Positions 17,048 to 26,630 of a stretch of 64,000 nt of DNA are shown here, one piece after another. The stretch is taken from the NCBI RefSeq assembly GCF_009759665.1, contig NZ_WQNE01000003.1:124001-188000 (forward strand), in the 5' to 3' direction. Source of the stretch: Bradyrhizobium cajani (GTDB lineage Bacteria; Pseudomonadota; Alphaproteobacteria; Rhizobiales; Xanthobacteraceae). A program made the translations under genes and the position numbers. The notes under the pieces were generated by a model, which saw nothing but the letters and a program-made list of their open reading frames with translations, made no database searches and was not told where the DNA came from. Every line of letters begins with the position of its first letter. Positions within the stretch are counted from its first letter, which is position 1.

Positions 17048-19030
17048 TCAGTCCTCCCGCGGCGTCAGATCGCGCTTGCCGTGATAGCCGCGCTTGGGAC
17101 GGCGCGGCGGTCCATAACCGCTCGCTTCCATCTCGTTGCGCTCGCGCGCTTCCTCGCTGCCGGTCCGCTGCACCACGACGCGGCGGCCCTTGCGATCGTT
17201 GATCACGGCGCGCTTCATCGGCTTCTTCGGCGCCTCGTCGTGCGAGGTGGATTTCGCGGGCACGTCGAACTCGGCGCCGGACTTCTCGATCACCTTGTCG
17301 CCGAGCTGCTCGCGCAGCACGCGCGACTTGATCTCGTCGACCTGGCCTTCGGGAATCTCACCGAGCTGGAACGGGCCGTAGGAGACGCGGATCAGCCGGT
17401 TCACCTCGAGCCCGAGATGGGCGCAGACATTGCGCACCTCGCGGTTCTTGCCCTCGCGGATCGCGAACACGAGCCAGACATTGGCGCCCTGGTCGCGCTC
17501 GAGCGTCGCCTCGATCGGACCGTATTTGACGCCCTCGACCTCGATGCCGGCCTTGAGCTCGTCGAGCTGGGCCTGGGTGACGTCGCCATGGGCGCGGACG
17601 CGGTAGCGGCGCAGCCAGCCGGTGTCGGGCAGCTCAAGCGTGCGCGCGAGCCCGCCATCATTGGTGAGCAGCAACAGGCCTTCGGTGTTGAAGTCGAGCC
17701 GGCCGACGCTGATCAGCCGCGGCAGGCCTTCGGGCAGATTGTCGAACACGGTCGGACGTCCCTCTGGGTCGTCATGCGTCGTCATCAGCCCGCGCGGCTT
17801 GTGATAGAGGAACAGCCGCGTGCGTTCGCGCGGCGGCAATGGCTTGCCGTCGACGGCAACGACGTCGTTCTGCGTGACGTCGAGCGCCGGCGAGTTGATC
17901 ACCCGGCCGTTGACGGTGACGCGGCCCTGCGTGACCATCTCCTCGGCGTCGCGACGCGAAGCGAGCCCCGCCCGTGCCAGCACTTTCGCGATGCGCTCGC
18001 CGGCCTTCTTCGGCTTCGGCGCCTCGTCGCGGCGCGGACGGCCCTCGAAATCCCTGTCGCGCTCGCGATAGGCGCCGCGGCCGCCGAAGGCGGGGCGTTT
18101 CTCGAAGATCCTGCTGTCGTCCTCGTTGTCGCGGCGCGGACGATCACGGAAACGGCCTTCGCTGCGCGGATGCTCCTGCCAGTCCATGCGGCCTTCCGGC
18201 CGCCCTTCGCGCGAACGGCTGAAGCGCGGACGATCGTCACCGGAACGCTCTTCGCGCGAACGGTTGAAACGCGGACGATCCTCACCGCCCTCGTCGCGGC
18301 GCCGCGGGAAGCGCGGACGGTCCTCGCCACGGCCACCCTCGCGACGGTCGTCGCGCTGACGCCAGGGCTTTTCCTCGCCGCGGTCGCGGCCGCCGAAATC
18401 CTTGTCGAACGACTTGCCAAAGTTCTTGCGAGGACGGTCGCCACGCGGACCGGCGTCGCGCTTCTGCCACGGCTTGGAATCGCCGCGCTCGCCACGATCT
18501 CCGCCCCGCGAAAACTTCCGCTCACCTTCGAACTTGCGGTCCGGACGATCGCCACGCGGCGAATACGGACGCTTGTCGCCGAACTTCCTCTCGCTGGACC
18601 GGCCGGCGGGGCGGGACTCGTCGCGATCCCGGCTGCGTGGCGGACGGTCGTCACGCCCATAGGAAGGGCGATCGCCGCGCGGCTTGAACGATCGCTTCTC
18701 GCCGTCGCGCGATCCGCGCTCGGAGAACGGACGGTCGCCACGGGGCTTGAAGCTGCGCTCGCCACGCCCCTCGCCGCGGTCGTCGCGCTTGAAGCGCGGA
18801 CGGTCGCTAAAGTCGCGGCGCGGGGCATCGCCCTCTTCGCGGCGACGGAACGGGCGGCCCTCGCGGTCGCCGCGGGACGGGCGCTCGTCGCGATCACCCT
18901 TGCCGGCGAAGCCGCGCTTGGCGAATTTCTTCTCGGGGCCGCGCGGCTTGCCGCTGCGGCCCTTTGATGATCCCTTGGCCGGGCCTCGCCGGCCGCGGGA
19001 CTCGTTGTCTTTGTCGCTGTCGCGAGGCAT
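17048..19030 (-). CDS. RluB-type 23S rRNA pseudouridine synthase with long Arg/Asp/Gly-rich N-terminal extension
   Basis: 660 residues. Residues 344-390 form an S4 RNA-binding domain (RIAKVLARAGLASRRDAEEM), and the pseudouridine synthase domain follows with catalytic D446 in GRLDFNTEG. This half resembles RluB, which modifies position 2605 of 23S rRNA. The first 340 residues are unusual: almost only R, D, G, E, K, S, P and F, with many near-repeats such as RGDRP, DRPRF and RSFKPRGDRP, and no predicted fold. Start ATG 19030; an in-frame GTG 12 bases upstream is less likely. Confidence 0.93.
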   Translation of the reverse strand: MPRDSDKDNESRGRRGPAKGSSKGRSGKPRGPEKKFAKRGFAGKGDRDERPSRGDREGRPFRRREEGDAPRRDFSDRPRFKRDDRGEGRGERSFKPRGDRPFSERGSRDGEKRSFKPRGDRPSYGRDDRPPRSRDRDESRPAGRSSERKFGDKRPYSPRGDRPDRKFEGERKFSRGGDRGERGDSKPWQKRDAGPRGDRPRKNFGKSFDKDFGGRDRGEEKPWRQRDDRREGGRGEDRPRFPRRRDEGGEDRPRFNRSREERSGDDRPRFSRSREGRPEGRMDWQEHPRSEGRFRDRPRRDNEDDSRIFEKRPAFGGRGAYRERDRDFEGRPRRDEAPKPKKAGERIAKVLARAGLASRRDAEEMVTQGRVTVNGRVINSPALDVTQNDVVAVDGKPLPPRERTRLFLYHKPRGLMTTHDDPEGRPTVFDNLPEGLPRLISVGRLDFNTEGLLLLTNDGGLARTLELPDTGWLRRYRVRAHGDVTQAQLDELKAGIEVEGVKYGPIEATLERDQGANVWLVFAIREGKNREVRNVCAHLGLEVNRLIRVSYGPFQLGEIPEGQVDEIKSRVLREQLGDKVIEKSGAEFDVPAKSTSHDEAPKKPMKRAVINDRKGRRVVVQRTGSEEARERNEMEASGYGPPRRPKRGYHGKRDLTPRED

Positions 19031-19161
19031 GAATAATCTCACTCAGGGGGTAGCCGGAAAGCATTGTGCGCGCTCGTTCCGAGCCGCATGCTCAGGCAAA
19101 ATCGGTATCCACTCTTGCTGAAGGCGGAGCTAGTAGCAGGTTTCTGACGATGATACGAGGC

Positions 19162-19608
19162 ATGAAAGCCCCTTCTTTCATGGATTTGGCGCTCAAGGCG
19201 GCCGAAAATGCCGGAAAATCGGGCGAAGTTCCGATCGGATGCGTGGTGGTCCGCAATTGCGAGGTCGTCGCCACCGCCGCCAACCGGACGCTGACCGACC
19301 ATGACCCGACCGCCCATGCCGAGATCATCGCGCTGCGCGAGGCCGCCGCGAAGATCGGCAGCGAGCGTCTCGTGGACTGCGACCTCTACGTGACGCTGGA
19401 GCCCTGCACCATGTGTGCGGGCGCGATCTCCTTTGCAAGGGTCAGGCGGCTCTATTACGGCGCGGCCGATCCCAAGGGCGGCGCCGTCGAGTCCGGCGTG
19501 CGGTTCTTTGCTTCCCCAACCTGCCACCATGCGCCGGACGTCTATTCCGGGGTCGGCGAAAGCGAGGCGGCGCGGCTGCTGCGGGAGTTCTTTCGGGAGC
19601 GACGCTAA
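19162..19608 (+). CDS. tadA: tRNA-specific adenosine deaminase
   Basis: 148 residues. A zinc deaminase that converts A34 to inosine in tRNA-Arg(ACG). The motif HAE (H52-E54) supplies the first zinc ligand and the proton shuttle, and PCTMC (C82, C85) gives the other ligands. Several ATGs are in frame (19150, 19162, 19180); 19162 gives the usual TadA length. It diverges from the RluB gene and converges on the dehalogenase gene with overlapping stop codons (19605-19608). Confidence 0.93.
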   Translation: MKAPSFMDLALKAAENAGKSGEVPIGCVVVRNCEVVATAANRTLTDHDPTAHAEIIALREAAAKIGSERLVDCDLYVTLEPCTMCAGAISFARVRRLYYGAADPKGGAVESGVRFFASPTCHHAPDVYSGVGESEAARLLREFFRERR

Positions 19609-20510
19609 TCCGCGAGGAAGAACTCGCGCAGCGCCCTCGCGGTGTCGTCCGGGTTCTCCTCGGTGAGAAAGTGCCCCGAATCCACCGGCATGCCGTCCAC
19701 GTTCGTGGCCCATTGCTTCCAGGTGTCGAGCGGAGTGGCGGCGGCCTGGGCCACGCCGGCATTGCCCCACAGCGCCAGCATCGGAATGGTGATCTTCTTG
19801 CCGGCCTCGAAATCGGCCTTGTCGAGGTCGTAGTCGAAATAGGCGCCGGCGCGATAGTCCTCGCACATCGCATGCACCCGGGCGGGATCGCGGAACGGGG
19901 CGATGTAGTGCTCGAGCGCGCGCGCATCGATGGCATCGAGCGTCTTCGACCCGGTCTGGCTCGCCATCTTGAAGCGCAGGAAGAACTCGCCATTGGCCGA
20001 GATCAGCGTCTCCGGCAGCGGATAGGGCTGCGCCAGGAAGGTCCAGTGATAGATCTTCAGCGCGTACGCGCGGTTCATCCGCTCCCAGTAATTATAGGTC
20101 GGCAGGATATCGAGCACCGCGAGCTTCGACAGCCGGCCGGGATGGTCGAGCGCGAGGCGGTAGGAGACGCGGCCGCCACGGTCGTGGCCGGCCAGCGCGA
20201 AGTGCACATGGCCGAGGCGCTCCATCGCCTCCACCATGGCCTTGGCCATCGCGCGCTTGCTGTAGGGCATGTGCAGCGCATCGGTCCGCGGCATGTCCGA
20301 CCAGCCATAGCCCGGCAGGTCGGCGATGATCAGCGTGAAGGCGTCGGCAAGCTGCGGCGCCACGCGGTGCCACATCACATGCGTCTCGGAGAAGCCGTGC
20401 AGGAGCAAGAGCGGCGGCCCGCTGCCGCCGACGCGGGCGAAGATGCGGCCGAAGGAGGTATCGATCCATTCGGAGGCAAAGCCCGGATAGAGGTCGGCGA
20501 GATCGGACAT
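19605..20510 (-). CDS. Fluoroacetate dehalogenase (alpha/beta hydrolase)
   Basis: 301 residues from ATG 20510. As I recall R. palustris RPA1163, its functional residues are D110 (nucleophile), R111 and R114 (carboxylate clamp), D134, H155, W156 and Y219 (halide pocket) and H280 (general base). All are present here at exactly these numbers, which also fixes the start codon. The enzyme displaces fluoride from fluoroacetate through an ester intermediate, giving glycolate. No transporter or regulator is adjacent. A role on chloroacetate or another haloacid is possible. Confidence 0.93.
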   Translation of the reverse strand: MSDLADLYPGFASEWIDTSFGRIFARVGGSGPPLLLLHGFSETHVMWHRVAPQLADAFTLIIADLPGYGWSDMPRTDALHMPYSKRAMAKAMVEAMERLGHVHFALAGHDRGGRVSYRLALDHPGRLSKLAVLDILPTYNYWERMNRAYALKIYHWTFLAQPYPLPETLISANGEFFLRFKMASQTGSKTLDAIDARALEHYIAPFRDPARVHAMCEDYRAGAYFDYDLDKADFEAGKKITIPMLALWGNAGVAQAAATPLDTWKQWATNVDGMPVDSGHFLTEENPDDTARALREFFLAD

Positions 20511-20560
20511 CTTCTGCATCCTTATCTGGTCAGTCCCGGGACCGCTCCGACAAAAAAGTC

Positions 20561-20583
20561 GAAAACAACCCCATGCACAGTAG
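20561..20583 (+). repeat. 23-base dispersed repeat, copy 1
   Basis: An exact 23-base match to 63816-63838, containing the core aacaaccccatgcacagtag. Neither copy lies in a convincing gene. The text between the dehalogenase start (20510) and purD (20725) holds little else: a short stem ggcgcg/cgcgcc near 20682-20699, with no clear promoter. Confidence 0.8.
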
Positions 20584-20724
20584 CGGTATTATCGGCGGGG
20601 CCACTAACCCCAACAGCCGATTGCACATTCTGGAATGTCGATGTGGCGGCGCGGTGACACCAAACCTCGAGATTTCGGATTGGCGCGCTTTTACGCGCCG
20701 TCCGGGATCGCGAGCCAGTCCGTG

Positions 20725-22008
20725 TTAATTCTTGGCCTTCTCCGCTTCCACCGCCTGCCAGCCGATGTCACGGCGGCAGAAGCCTTCCGGCCAGTTGATG
20801 CGGTCGATGGCCTGATAGGCACGGCCTTGCGCTTCCGTCACGGTCTTGCCGAGCGCGCAGACATTGAGCACGCGGCCGCCATTGGCGAGGATGGCGCCAT
20901 CCTTCTCGACCGTGCCGGCATGGAAGATCTCGACGGTCTCCACCTTCGCCGCGTCAGCGAGCCCGTCGATACGCGTGCCCTTCTGGTAGTCGCCGGGATA
21001 GCCCTTCGCCGCCATCACCACCGTGAGCGCGGAGTCCGGATGCCAGCGCAGATCGAAATGCTTCAACTCCCCGTCGCAGGCAGCGAGGAAGGCCGGCACG
21101 ATGTCCGACATCATGCGCAGCATCAGCACCTGGCACTCGGGATCGCCGAAGCGGACGTTGAACTCGAACAGTTTCGGGCCCTGCGTGGTCAGCATGATGC
21201 CGGCATAGAGGATGCCGCGGAACGGCGTGCCGCGCTGCTTCATGCCGGCCACCGTCGGCAGGATGATCTTCGCCATGATCGCGTCATGGATCGCAGGCGT
21301 GACCAGCGGCGTCGGCGAATAGGCGCCCATGCCGCCGGTGTTCGGGCCGACGTCGTGATCGAACACGCGCTTGTGGTCCTGCGCGGAGGCCAGCGGGATC
21401 GCGGTCTCGCCGTCGCACAGCGCGAAGAAGCTGATCTCGCGGCCGGGCAGAAACTCCTCGATCACGACCTCAGCGCCGGCCTCGCCAAAGGCGCCCTCGA
21501 ACATCATGGCGATGGCGTCCTCGGCCTCGCCGACGGTCTTGGCGACGACCACGCCCTTGCCGGCGGCGAGGCCGTCGGCCTTGACCACGATCGGCGCGCC
21601 CTGGCTCTGGACATAGGCGCGCGCATCGGCGGCGTTAGTGAAACGCTTGTAGGCGCCGGTCGGAATGCCGAATTCGGTGCAGAGCGCCTTGGTAAATCCC
21701 TTGGAGCTCTCGAGCTGCGCAGCCACCTTGCTCGGCCCGAACGCCTTGATGCCGGCGGCGGTGAGATCGTCGACGATGCCGGCCGCCAGCGGCGTCTCCG
21801 GCCCGACGACCACGAGCGCGACCGCATTGGTCATGCAGAAGTCGATCACCGCCGCGTGGTCGGCGACGTCGAGCGGCACGCATTCCGCCTCCCGCGCAAT
21901 GCCGGCATTGCCGGGCGCGCACCAGAATTTGGTCACCAGTGGGGAGGCCGCGATCTTCCACGCCAGGGCATGTTCGCGGCCGCCGGAACCGAGCAGGAGA
22001 ATGTGCAT
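20725..22008 (-). CDS. purD: Phosphoribosylamine-glycine ligase
   Basis: 427 residues. An ATP-grasp enzyme that joins glycine to phosphoribosylamine, the second step of purine synthesis. Evidence: the N-terminal [12 protein letters not shown], the [14 protein letters not shown] loop and the GGMGAYSP and FNVRFGDPE segments, all at normal spacing. The start ATG at 22008 gives the [14 protein letters not shown] beginning usual for PurD. It is a single gene; an inverted repeat lies upstream. Confidence 0.97.
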   Translation of the reverse strand: MHILLLGSGGREHALAWKIAASPLVTKFWCAPGNAGIAREAECVPLDVADHAAVIDFCMTNAVALVVVGPETPLAAGIVDDLTAAGIKAFGPSKVAAQLESSKGFTKALCTEFGIPTGAYKRFTNAADARAYVQSQGAPIVVKADGLAAGKGVVVAKTVGEAEDAIAMMFEGAFGEAGAEVVIEEFLPGREISFFALCDGETAIPLASAQDHKRVFDHDVGPNTGGMGAYSPTPLVTPAIHDAIMAKIILPTVAGMKQRGTPFRGILYAGIMLTTQGPKLFEFNVRFGDPECQVLMLRMMSDIVPAFLAACDGELKHFDLRWHPDSALTVVMAAKGYPGDYQKGTRIDGLADAAKVETVEIFHAGTVEKDGAILANGGRVLNVCALGKTVTEAQGRAYQAIDRINWPEGFCRRDIGWQAVEAEKAKN

Positions 22009-22092
22009 CGAAGGCTCAGAATAAGGGGTTTGCTGGGGGCGGAGGTCGCACGAATCGCGGCGAGCCTCAAGGGGGCTAAGCCAATCACCCCC

Positions 22093-22193
22093 GTCATTCC
22101 GGGGCGCGGCGAAGCCGCGAGCCGGAATCCATAACCACCATCGTGAGTATGGATTCCGGGCTCGCGCCCAAGAGGGGCGCGCCCCGGAATGAC
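22093..22193. repeat. Inverted repeat, gtcattccggggcg family, copy 2
   Basis: Arms gtcattccggggcg and cgccccggaatgac as at 211-310, with inner arms ccggaatccata / tatggattccgg. It lies between the upstream end of purD and the end of the four-gene cassette. Confidence 0.85.
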
Positions 22194-22228
22194 GGCGGAG
22201 AGGGGAACGCCCCAGAATAACCGCACAG

Positions 22229-22528
22229 CTAAACCTGCTTCCCCGCAATGATCTCCTGCAAGGTCGCGACATGCCGCGTGAAGGCGCCGCGGCCAGCGGC
22301 GGTCGCCGTGACCGTGGTCTGCGGCTTCTTGCCGACGAACGCTTTATCCACCGAGACGTAGCCGGCCTTGGCCAAGGTCTCGATATGGGCCCCGAGATTG
22401 CCGTCGGTGGCACCGGTCAGCTTCTTCAGCCGGGCGAATTCCAGGCCGACCTCCGCAGGCAGCGCATTCAGCGCCGCCATGATCTTCAGCCGCAGCGGCT
22501 GGTGGATGATGTCGTCGAGCTCGGCCAA
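22229..22528 (-). CDS. Winged-helix transcriptional regulator (HTH_34 type)
   Basis: 99 residues from a TTG at 22528, which lies two bases after the stop of the preceding gene and six bases after GGAG. The helix-turn-helix reads [16 protein letters not shown], then [30 protein letters not shown] and a wing with [14 protein letters not shown], as in PF13601 / ArsR-like repressors. It is the last gene of a four-gene coupled operon, and the double palindrome at 24609-24635 before the first gene is a good candidate for its own operator. Confidence 0.88.
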   Translation of the reverse strand: MAELDDIIHQPLRLKIMAALNALPAEVGLEFARLKKLTGATDGNLGAHIETLAKAGYVSVDKAFVGKKPQTTVTATAAGRGAFTRHVATLQEIIAGKQV

Positions 22529-22530
22529 TT

Positions 22531-23082
22531 CTAGCTCCGCCGCATCCAGAGGCCACCGACGATCAGCCCGCCGCCGTTGACGACCGCCATCCACAGCAGC
22601 AGCGATATCCCGGGGACGTAGGCATATCCGATCAGCGTCAGCGCGATGATGGTGGCGCCGATCACCAGGAAAGCGGTGCCGAACCACACCCCAGCCATCA
22701 TGTAGAACAGCATGATGTAGATCGGCCAGAACACGGTTTGCTGGCGCGGCGTGAAGTGACCGAAATAGCAGCAGAAGATTCCAAAGGCGGCGATCAGCGC
22801 AAACGTCAGCATGTAGCGGCCGTCGAACACGCGAATGCGGCTTTTCGAACGATGGTAGGCGCTGAGCGCAATGAAACCTATCGCCGACACCGCGTATACC
22901 GCGAACCAGAAATAGAGACCGTAGCGCGGCCAGAACCACCCCGCGATGTTGCCGACGAACGCCAGCACGCCCCACATCAGCAGGGCGAGGCTGGAGACCT
23001 GGTAGATCTGCGACTGCCGCACGCGACGGACGGTATCCTCGATGTCGGCCATCGCGTCCGAAGCTTGCTTGCTGTCGATCAC
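22531..23082 (-). CDS. Membrane protein of unknown function, cassette gene 3
   Basis: 183 residues with about five hydrophobic helices after an N-terminal amphipathic helix (DAMADIEDTVRRVRQSQIYQ). GTG start overlaps the stop of the DUF2306 gene (GTGA), with AAGGAG seven bases before. I do not recognise a family. Position between DUF2306 and the regulator, and overlapping frames, suggest that it works with them in the membrane. Confidence 0.82.
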   Translation of the reverse strand: MIDSKQASDAMADIEDTVRRVRQSQIYQVSSLALLMWGVLAFVGNIAGWFWPRYGLYFWFAVYAVSAIGFIALSAYHRSKSRIRVFDGRYMLTFALIAAFGIFCCYFGHFTPRQQTVFWPIYIMLFYMMAGVWFGTAFLVIGATIIALTLIGYAYVPGISLLLWMAVVNGGGLIVGGLWMRRS

Positions 23083-23573
23083 GATGGCGCTCCTTCATGG
23101 ACGATGGGCACCGTTCGGTCGGGCCGATAGCGCTGGATCAGGACATAACCCGCCGTGACGGTCACGAGCGAGGCGGCCGCGATCACCATCCATACATCCT
23201 GCTTCGAGTGAACTGGAACGACGCGCGTCGCGAGCTGCGTCAGGCCTGCGGACATCAGGCTGATATAGGACCATCCGATGAAATAATAGTGCCGGATATG
23301 CCATCCCGGCCGCCGTGGACTGCGCAGCACCGGGATCATGGCGAGCACGATCCAGACGAAGTTCAGCATCGCGCCGACATGCAGGATGTTGAAGTGCCCC
23401 GTGAAGCGGTAGATCGTGAGCGCTGCGGCGTCAGCCAGGATCATGCCGTAGACATAGGCATAGCCTCTCGCCCGGTGTCCCGAACCGCGCTTCGGCCAGA
23501 CGAATTGCAGTAATCCGAGCAGGATGCTCAGTGCCGCGAGCGTGCCATGGACGGTGCCGGCAAGGTTCGTCAT
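23079..23573 (-). CDS. DUF2306-like membrane protein, cassette gene 2
   Basis: 164 residues with four hydrophobic helices. The HRARGYAYVYGMILADAAALTIYR stretch, a HGTL motif near the start and further histidines (HVGAML, HIRHYYF) inside helices resemble DUF2306 membrane proteins, whose histidines could bind haem or metal. ATG overlaps the stop of the hydrolase gene (ATGA). No function is established for the family. Confidence 0.78.
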   Translation of the reverse strand: MTNLAGTVHGTLAALSILLGLLQFVWPKRGSGHRARGYAYVYGMILADAAALTIYRFTGHFNILHVGAMLNFVWIVLAMIPVLRSPRRPGWHIRHYYFIGWSYISLMSAGLTQLATRVVPVHSKQDVWMVIAAASLVTVTAGYVLIQRYRPDRTVPIVHEGAPS

Positions 23574-24580
23574 GACTGACCGCTCCCACGCGTCGCCACG
23601 TCCTCCGCGATCGCCGAGACCGCCTTCGGATTGGTGACCATGCCCATATGGTTGATGCCCTCGATCACCTTGACGTCGATGGATGGCTTGATGGCCTGCA
23701 CGGCCTCGGCATATTTGTCGGAGATCATCATCTCGTCGTCGGCGCCGCCGAAGATGGTGAGCGGATGCGTCACCGCCGGCAGGTCGAGGCGATAGCCGCG
23801 TGTGGCAAAATTGCGCATCAGGCGGTCTGAATAGGTCGGCACCAGGATCCGCTCCGAATTGGGCGGCACGGCGAAGGCGAGCACGGGAAGCTGCGAACAG
23901 CAGTCGATGCCAAGCTTGCGCAGCGCCGCAAGCCCGAACAAGCGCGGAACGTCGGCACTGGCCCAGCCGCCGGAATGCGGCTTGTTGGTCGGCGCGTCGT
24001 AGCCGAGATAGGGCGCGATCAGCACGGTGCGGACGAACATGTCCTGCATGATCGGCGTCGCGGCGACCCGCAGCGAGAAGCCGGCGCCGGCGGAATGGCC
24101 GATCAGGGTCAGCGGCAGATCAGGCGCGCTCTTGCGCACATGGGCGACGAAGTCGACAAGGTCGTCCTCGAGCTGGCCGACATAGCCGATGTCGCCGCGC
24201 GTGCCGGAGGCGCCGTGGCCGCGCATGTCGAGCGCCCAGGTTTCGACGCCGCGCGCGGCGATCGCGTGGGTCAGCGCGTGATTGACCGTAGCGGAGGAGG
24301 CCGAGGAGCCATGGATGAAGATGGCGCCGCGGTCGGTCACCGTCCCTTTCGGCGCGTAGTGCCGGAAGCCGAGCCAGGTACCGTCGCGGGCCTGAAAGCG
24401 TTCCAGGGCTGGCAATGTGGACCAGTCGATGCCTTTGGCGGAGTCCGAGACCGAGCGCATCTCCGCGGGCCGCTCCAGCGGCGTCGCGATCATGGCGGTG
24501 AGCAGCAGCGCCACGGCGCCGACCGCGCACAGCCCCCATTTCAACAGGTTCAGAACGCCTCGCAGCAACCGCATCGCCAT
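23570..24580 (-). CDS. Membrane-anchored alpha/beta hydrolase, cassette gene 1
   Basis: 336 residues. One hydrophobic helix near residues 12-30 anchors it to the inner membrane with the hydrolase domain outside. The oxyanion region is IFIHGSSAS, the nucleophile is S163 in GHSAG, and the late histidine is in GINHMGM, as in monoacylglycerol lipase-like enzymes. Start ATG 24580 (24574 is also possible). It leads the operon that ends with the winged-helix regulator. The substrate is probably a lipid or ester; that is inference. Confidence 0.87.
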   Translation of the reverse strand: MAMRLLRGVLNLLKWGLCAVGAVALLLTAMIATPLERPAEMRSVSDSAKGIDWSTLPALERFQARDGTWLGFRHYAPKGTVTDRGAIFIHGSSASSATVNHALTHAIAARGVETWALDMRGHGASGTRGDIGYVGQLEDDLVDFVAHVRKSAPDLPLTLIGHSAGAGFSLRVAATPIMQDMFVRTVLIAPYLGYDAPTNKPHSGGWASADVPRLFGLAALRKLGIDCCSQLPVLAFAVPPNSERILVPTYSDRLMRNFATRGYRLDLPAVTHPLTIFGGADDEMMISDKYAEAVQAIKPSIDVKVIEGINHMGMVTNPKAVSAIAEDVATRGSGQS

Positions 24581-24608
24581 AACCCGTCTCTCGAACGCAT
24601 CAATCAAT

Positions 24609-24635
24609 AGAGTACTCTATAATTCAGAGTACTCT
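24609..24635 (-). promoter_or_regulatory. Double palindromic operator upstream of the hydrolase cassette
   Basis: Two identical 10-base palindromes, agagtactct, at 24609-24618 and 24626-24635, separated by ataattc. The centres are 17 bases apart, so nearly the same face of the helix. The element begins 28 bases before the hydrolase start and lies between this operon and xseA. The spacer includes a tataat hexamer on the plus strand (24618-24623), so a repressor bound here could also affect xseA. Confidence 0.7.
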
Positions 24636-24698
24636 CCCGATCAATCCTCGGATTGGCGCCGCGCTGCGAAAATCCTTAACGTCGGGTTCGACCCCCAA

Positions 24699-26339
24699 AT
24701 GCCGAATCGTTTGCCGATGCCGCCTGCGGAACAACTGCTCAACGCACCCGAATTCACCGTCTCCGAGCTCTCGCTGTCCCTGAAACGGACCGTCGAGGAC
24801 GCCTTTGGCCATGTCCGGGTCCGCGGCGAGATTTCCGGCTTTCGCGGGCCGCACTCGTCCGGCCATTGCTATTTCGCGCTCAAGGACGAGAGCGCCAAGA
24901 TCGAGGCGGTGATCTGGAAGGGCGTGCACGGCCGCATGCGCTTCAAGCCCCAGGAAGGGCTTGAGGTCATCGCCACCGGCAAGCTCACGACCTATCCGGG
25001 CTCCTCGAAGTACCAGATCGTGATCGAGGCGCTGGAGCCGGCCGGCATCGGCGCGCTGATGGCGCTGATGGAGGAGCGCAAGAAGAAGCTTGCCGCCGAG
25101 GGCCTGTTCGACGAGGCGCGCAAGCAGCTGCTGCCGTGGCTGCCGGAGGTGATCGGTGTCGTGACCTCGCCGACCGGCGCCGTCATCCGCGACATCCTGC
25201 ATCGGCTCGAAGACCGCTTTCCCCGCCGCGTGCTGGTGTGGCCGGTCAAGGTGCAGGGCGAAGGCTCGGCCGAGCAGGTCGCGGCCGCGATCCGCGGCTT
25301 CAATGCGCTGCCTGAGGGCGGCAAGATTCCGCGGCCCGACGTGCTGATCGTCGCGCGCGGCGGCGGCTCGCTGGAGGATCTCTGGTCGTTCAACGAGGAG
25401 ATCGTGGTGCGGGCAGCAGCCGAGAGCATGATCCCGCTGATCTCGGCGGTGGGGCACGAGACCGACATCACGCTGATCGATTTCGTCGCCGACAAGCGCG
25501 CACCGACGCCGACGGCGGCGGCCGAAATGGCGGTGCCGGTGCGCAGCGAATTGTTCGTCGAGGTCGGCGATCTCGGTCGCCGCACCCGCGCCTATTGGCA
25601 GCGCGCGCAGGAGAGCCGCCGCAGCGAGCTGCGCGCCGCCGCGCGCGCGCTGCCGGCGGCCGGCGATCTCCTGGCGATCCCGCGGCAACGGCTGGATTCA
25701 GCGGGCGCATCCCTGCCCCGCTGCCTCAAGGCCAACACGCATGCGCATTTCCGGCGGTTCACCGCCGCCAGCGCCAAGCTGACGCTGCGGGTGCTGCACG
25801 GCCAGATCGCGCAGGCCGATCATCGCCTGACCGTGTGCGGCGAGCGGCTTGGCCTGTCCGCACGATCGCTGCTGCGGCAGCGGCGCGACCGCTTCGCCGG
25901 ACTGGAGGTGCGCCTGCGTGCCTCCAAGCTCTCCAACGCGCAGGCGCAGCGCAACGCGATCGCGCGCCAGCGCGAGCGCACGCATCGGCTGGCCGAGCGC
26001 GCCAGCCGCGCGCTCGTCACGCTGCTGCAACGGCTGGATGCCCGCGTCGAGAACAGCGGCAAGCTGCTCTCCGCACTGTCCTATCGCAGCGTGCTCGCGC
26101 GCGGCTTTGCGCTGGTGCGGGATGAGGCCGGCCATCCCCTGCATGCAGCGGACAGCGTCGGGCCGAATGCGCGGCTCGAGATCGAGTTCGCCGATGGCCG
26201 TGTGGGCGCGACGGCGGATGCGGACCGCCCGGCGCCTGCGGCGAAGCGCACGCCATCGCCAGCAAAGCCGGCCACGCAGGACGCAAAACCCGCGCCGAAG
26301 CGCGCGACCAAGCCGGTGGATCAGGGCAGTCTGTTCTGA
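24699..26339 (+). CDS. xseA: Exodeoxyribonuclease VII large subunit
   Basis: 546 residues, longer than the E. coli protein (about 456) because of a basic Pro/Ala/Lys-rich tail. The N-terminal OB fold ([21 protein letters not shown]) binds single-stranded DNA, and the nuclease core has the [18 protein letters not shown] and GHETD segments. With the small subunit XseB (not in this window) it degrades ssDNA to oligonucleotides. Start ATG 24699; ATG 24717 is an alternative. Confidence 0.95.
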   Translation: MPNRLPMPPAEQLLNAPEFTVSELSLSLKRTVEDAFGHVRVRGEISGFRGPHSSGHCYFALKDESAKIEAVIWKGVHGRMRFKPQEGLEVIATGKLTTYPGSSKYQIVIEALEPAGIGALMALMEERKKKLAAEGLFDEARKQLLPWLPEVIGVVTSPTGAVIRDILHRLEDRFPRRVLVWPVKVQGEGSAEQVAAAIRGFNALPEGGKIPRPDVLIVARGGGSLEDLWSFNEEIVVRAAAESMIPLISAVGHETDITLIDFVADKRAPTPTAAAEMAVPVRSELFVEVGDLGRRTRAYWQRAQESRRSELRAAARALPAAGDLLAIPRQRLDSAGASLPRCLKANTHAHFRRFTAASAKLTLRVLHGQIAQADHRLTVCGERLGLSARSLLRQRRDRFAGLEVRLRASKLSNAQAQRNAIARQRERTHRLAERASRALVTLLQRLDARVENSGKLLSALSYRSVLARGFALVRDEAGHPLHAADSVGPNARLEIEFADGRVGATADADRPAPAAKRTPSPAKPATQDAKPAPKRATKPVDQGSLF

Positions 26340-26367
26340 GGCGCGAGGGTCGCGCGCCTCCCTCAGT

Positions 26368-26399
26368 GTCATTCCCCGCGAAAGCGGGGAATCCAGTAC
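26368..26399. repeat. Hairpin repeat, attccccgc/gcggggaat
   Basis: A perfect nine-base stem with a gaaa-type loop (attccccgc gaaa gcggggaat), of the kind seen as solo intergenic hairpins in related genomes. It lies 30 bases after the xseA stop and has no T-run, so it is a repeat rather than a clear terminator. Confidence 0.65.
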
Positions 26400-26453
26400 G
26401 CCGCAGCCTCTCGGGCGATGACAGCAAGGGTGTGGTGCAGGCAGCTCCAATCT

Positions 26454-26533
26454 CGTCATTGCGAGCGCAGCGAAGCAATCCAGAGTCCCTCCGCGGAAAG
26501 ATTCTGGATTGCTTCGCTACGCTCGCAATGACG
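26454..26533. repeat. Inverted repeat, cgtcattgcgagc family, copy 2
   Basis: Outer arms cgtcattgcgagcg and cgctcgcaatgacg; inner arms gaagcaatccaga / tctggattgcttc. Very close to 13909-13995. A right half of the gtagcccggat family follows at about 26590-26618, and the interval has no gene. Confidence 0.85.
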
Positions 26534-26630
26534 GTGTGGCGACGGCGAGACGCCCGCATATGCGCAGCGACATGCGGGAGCAGTCGCCCCGGATATCGCT
26601 TCGCTCATCCGGGCTACGACACCGTCACGC

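Noticed and set aside
17990..18960. Possible CRISPR-like or tandem DNA repeat array
   Set aside because: The repeats are in frame, imperfect and lack equal spacers. They come from the low-complexity protein.
17000..18967. 655-residue plus-strand open frame opposite the RluB gene
   Set aside because: It arises because the Arg/Asp/Gly codons of the real protein read as Ala/Val/Leu/Arg on the other strand. The S4 and synthase motifs fix the true strand.
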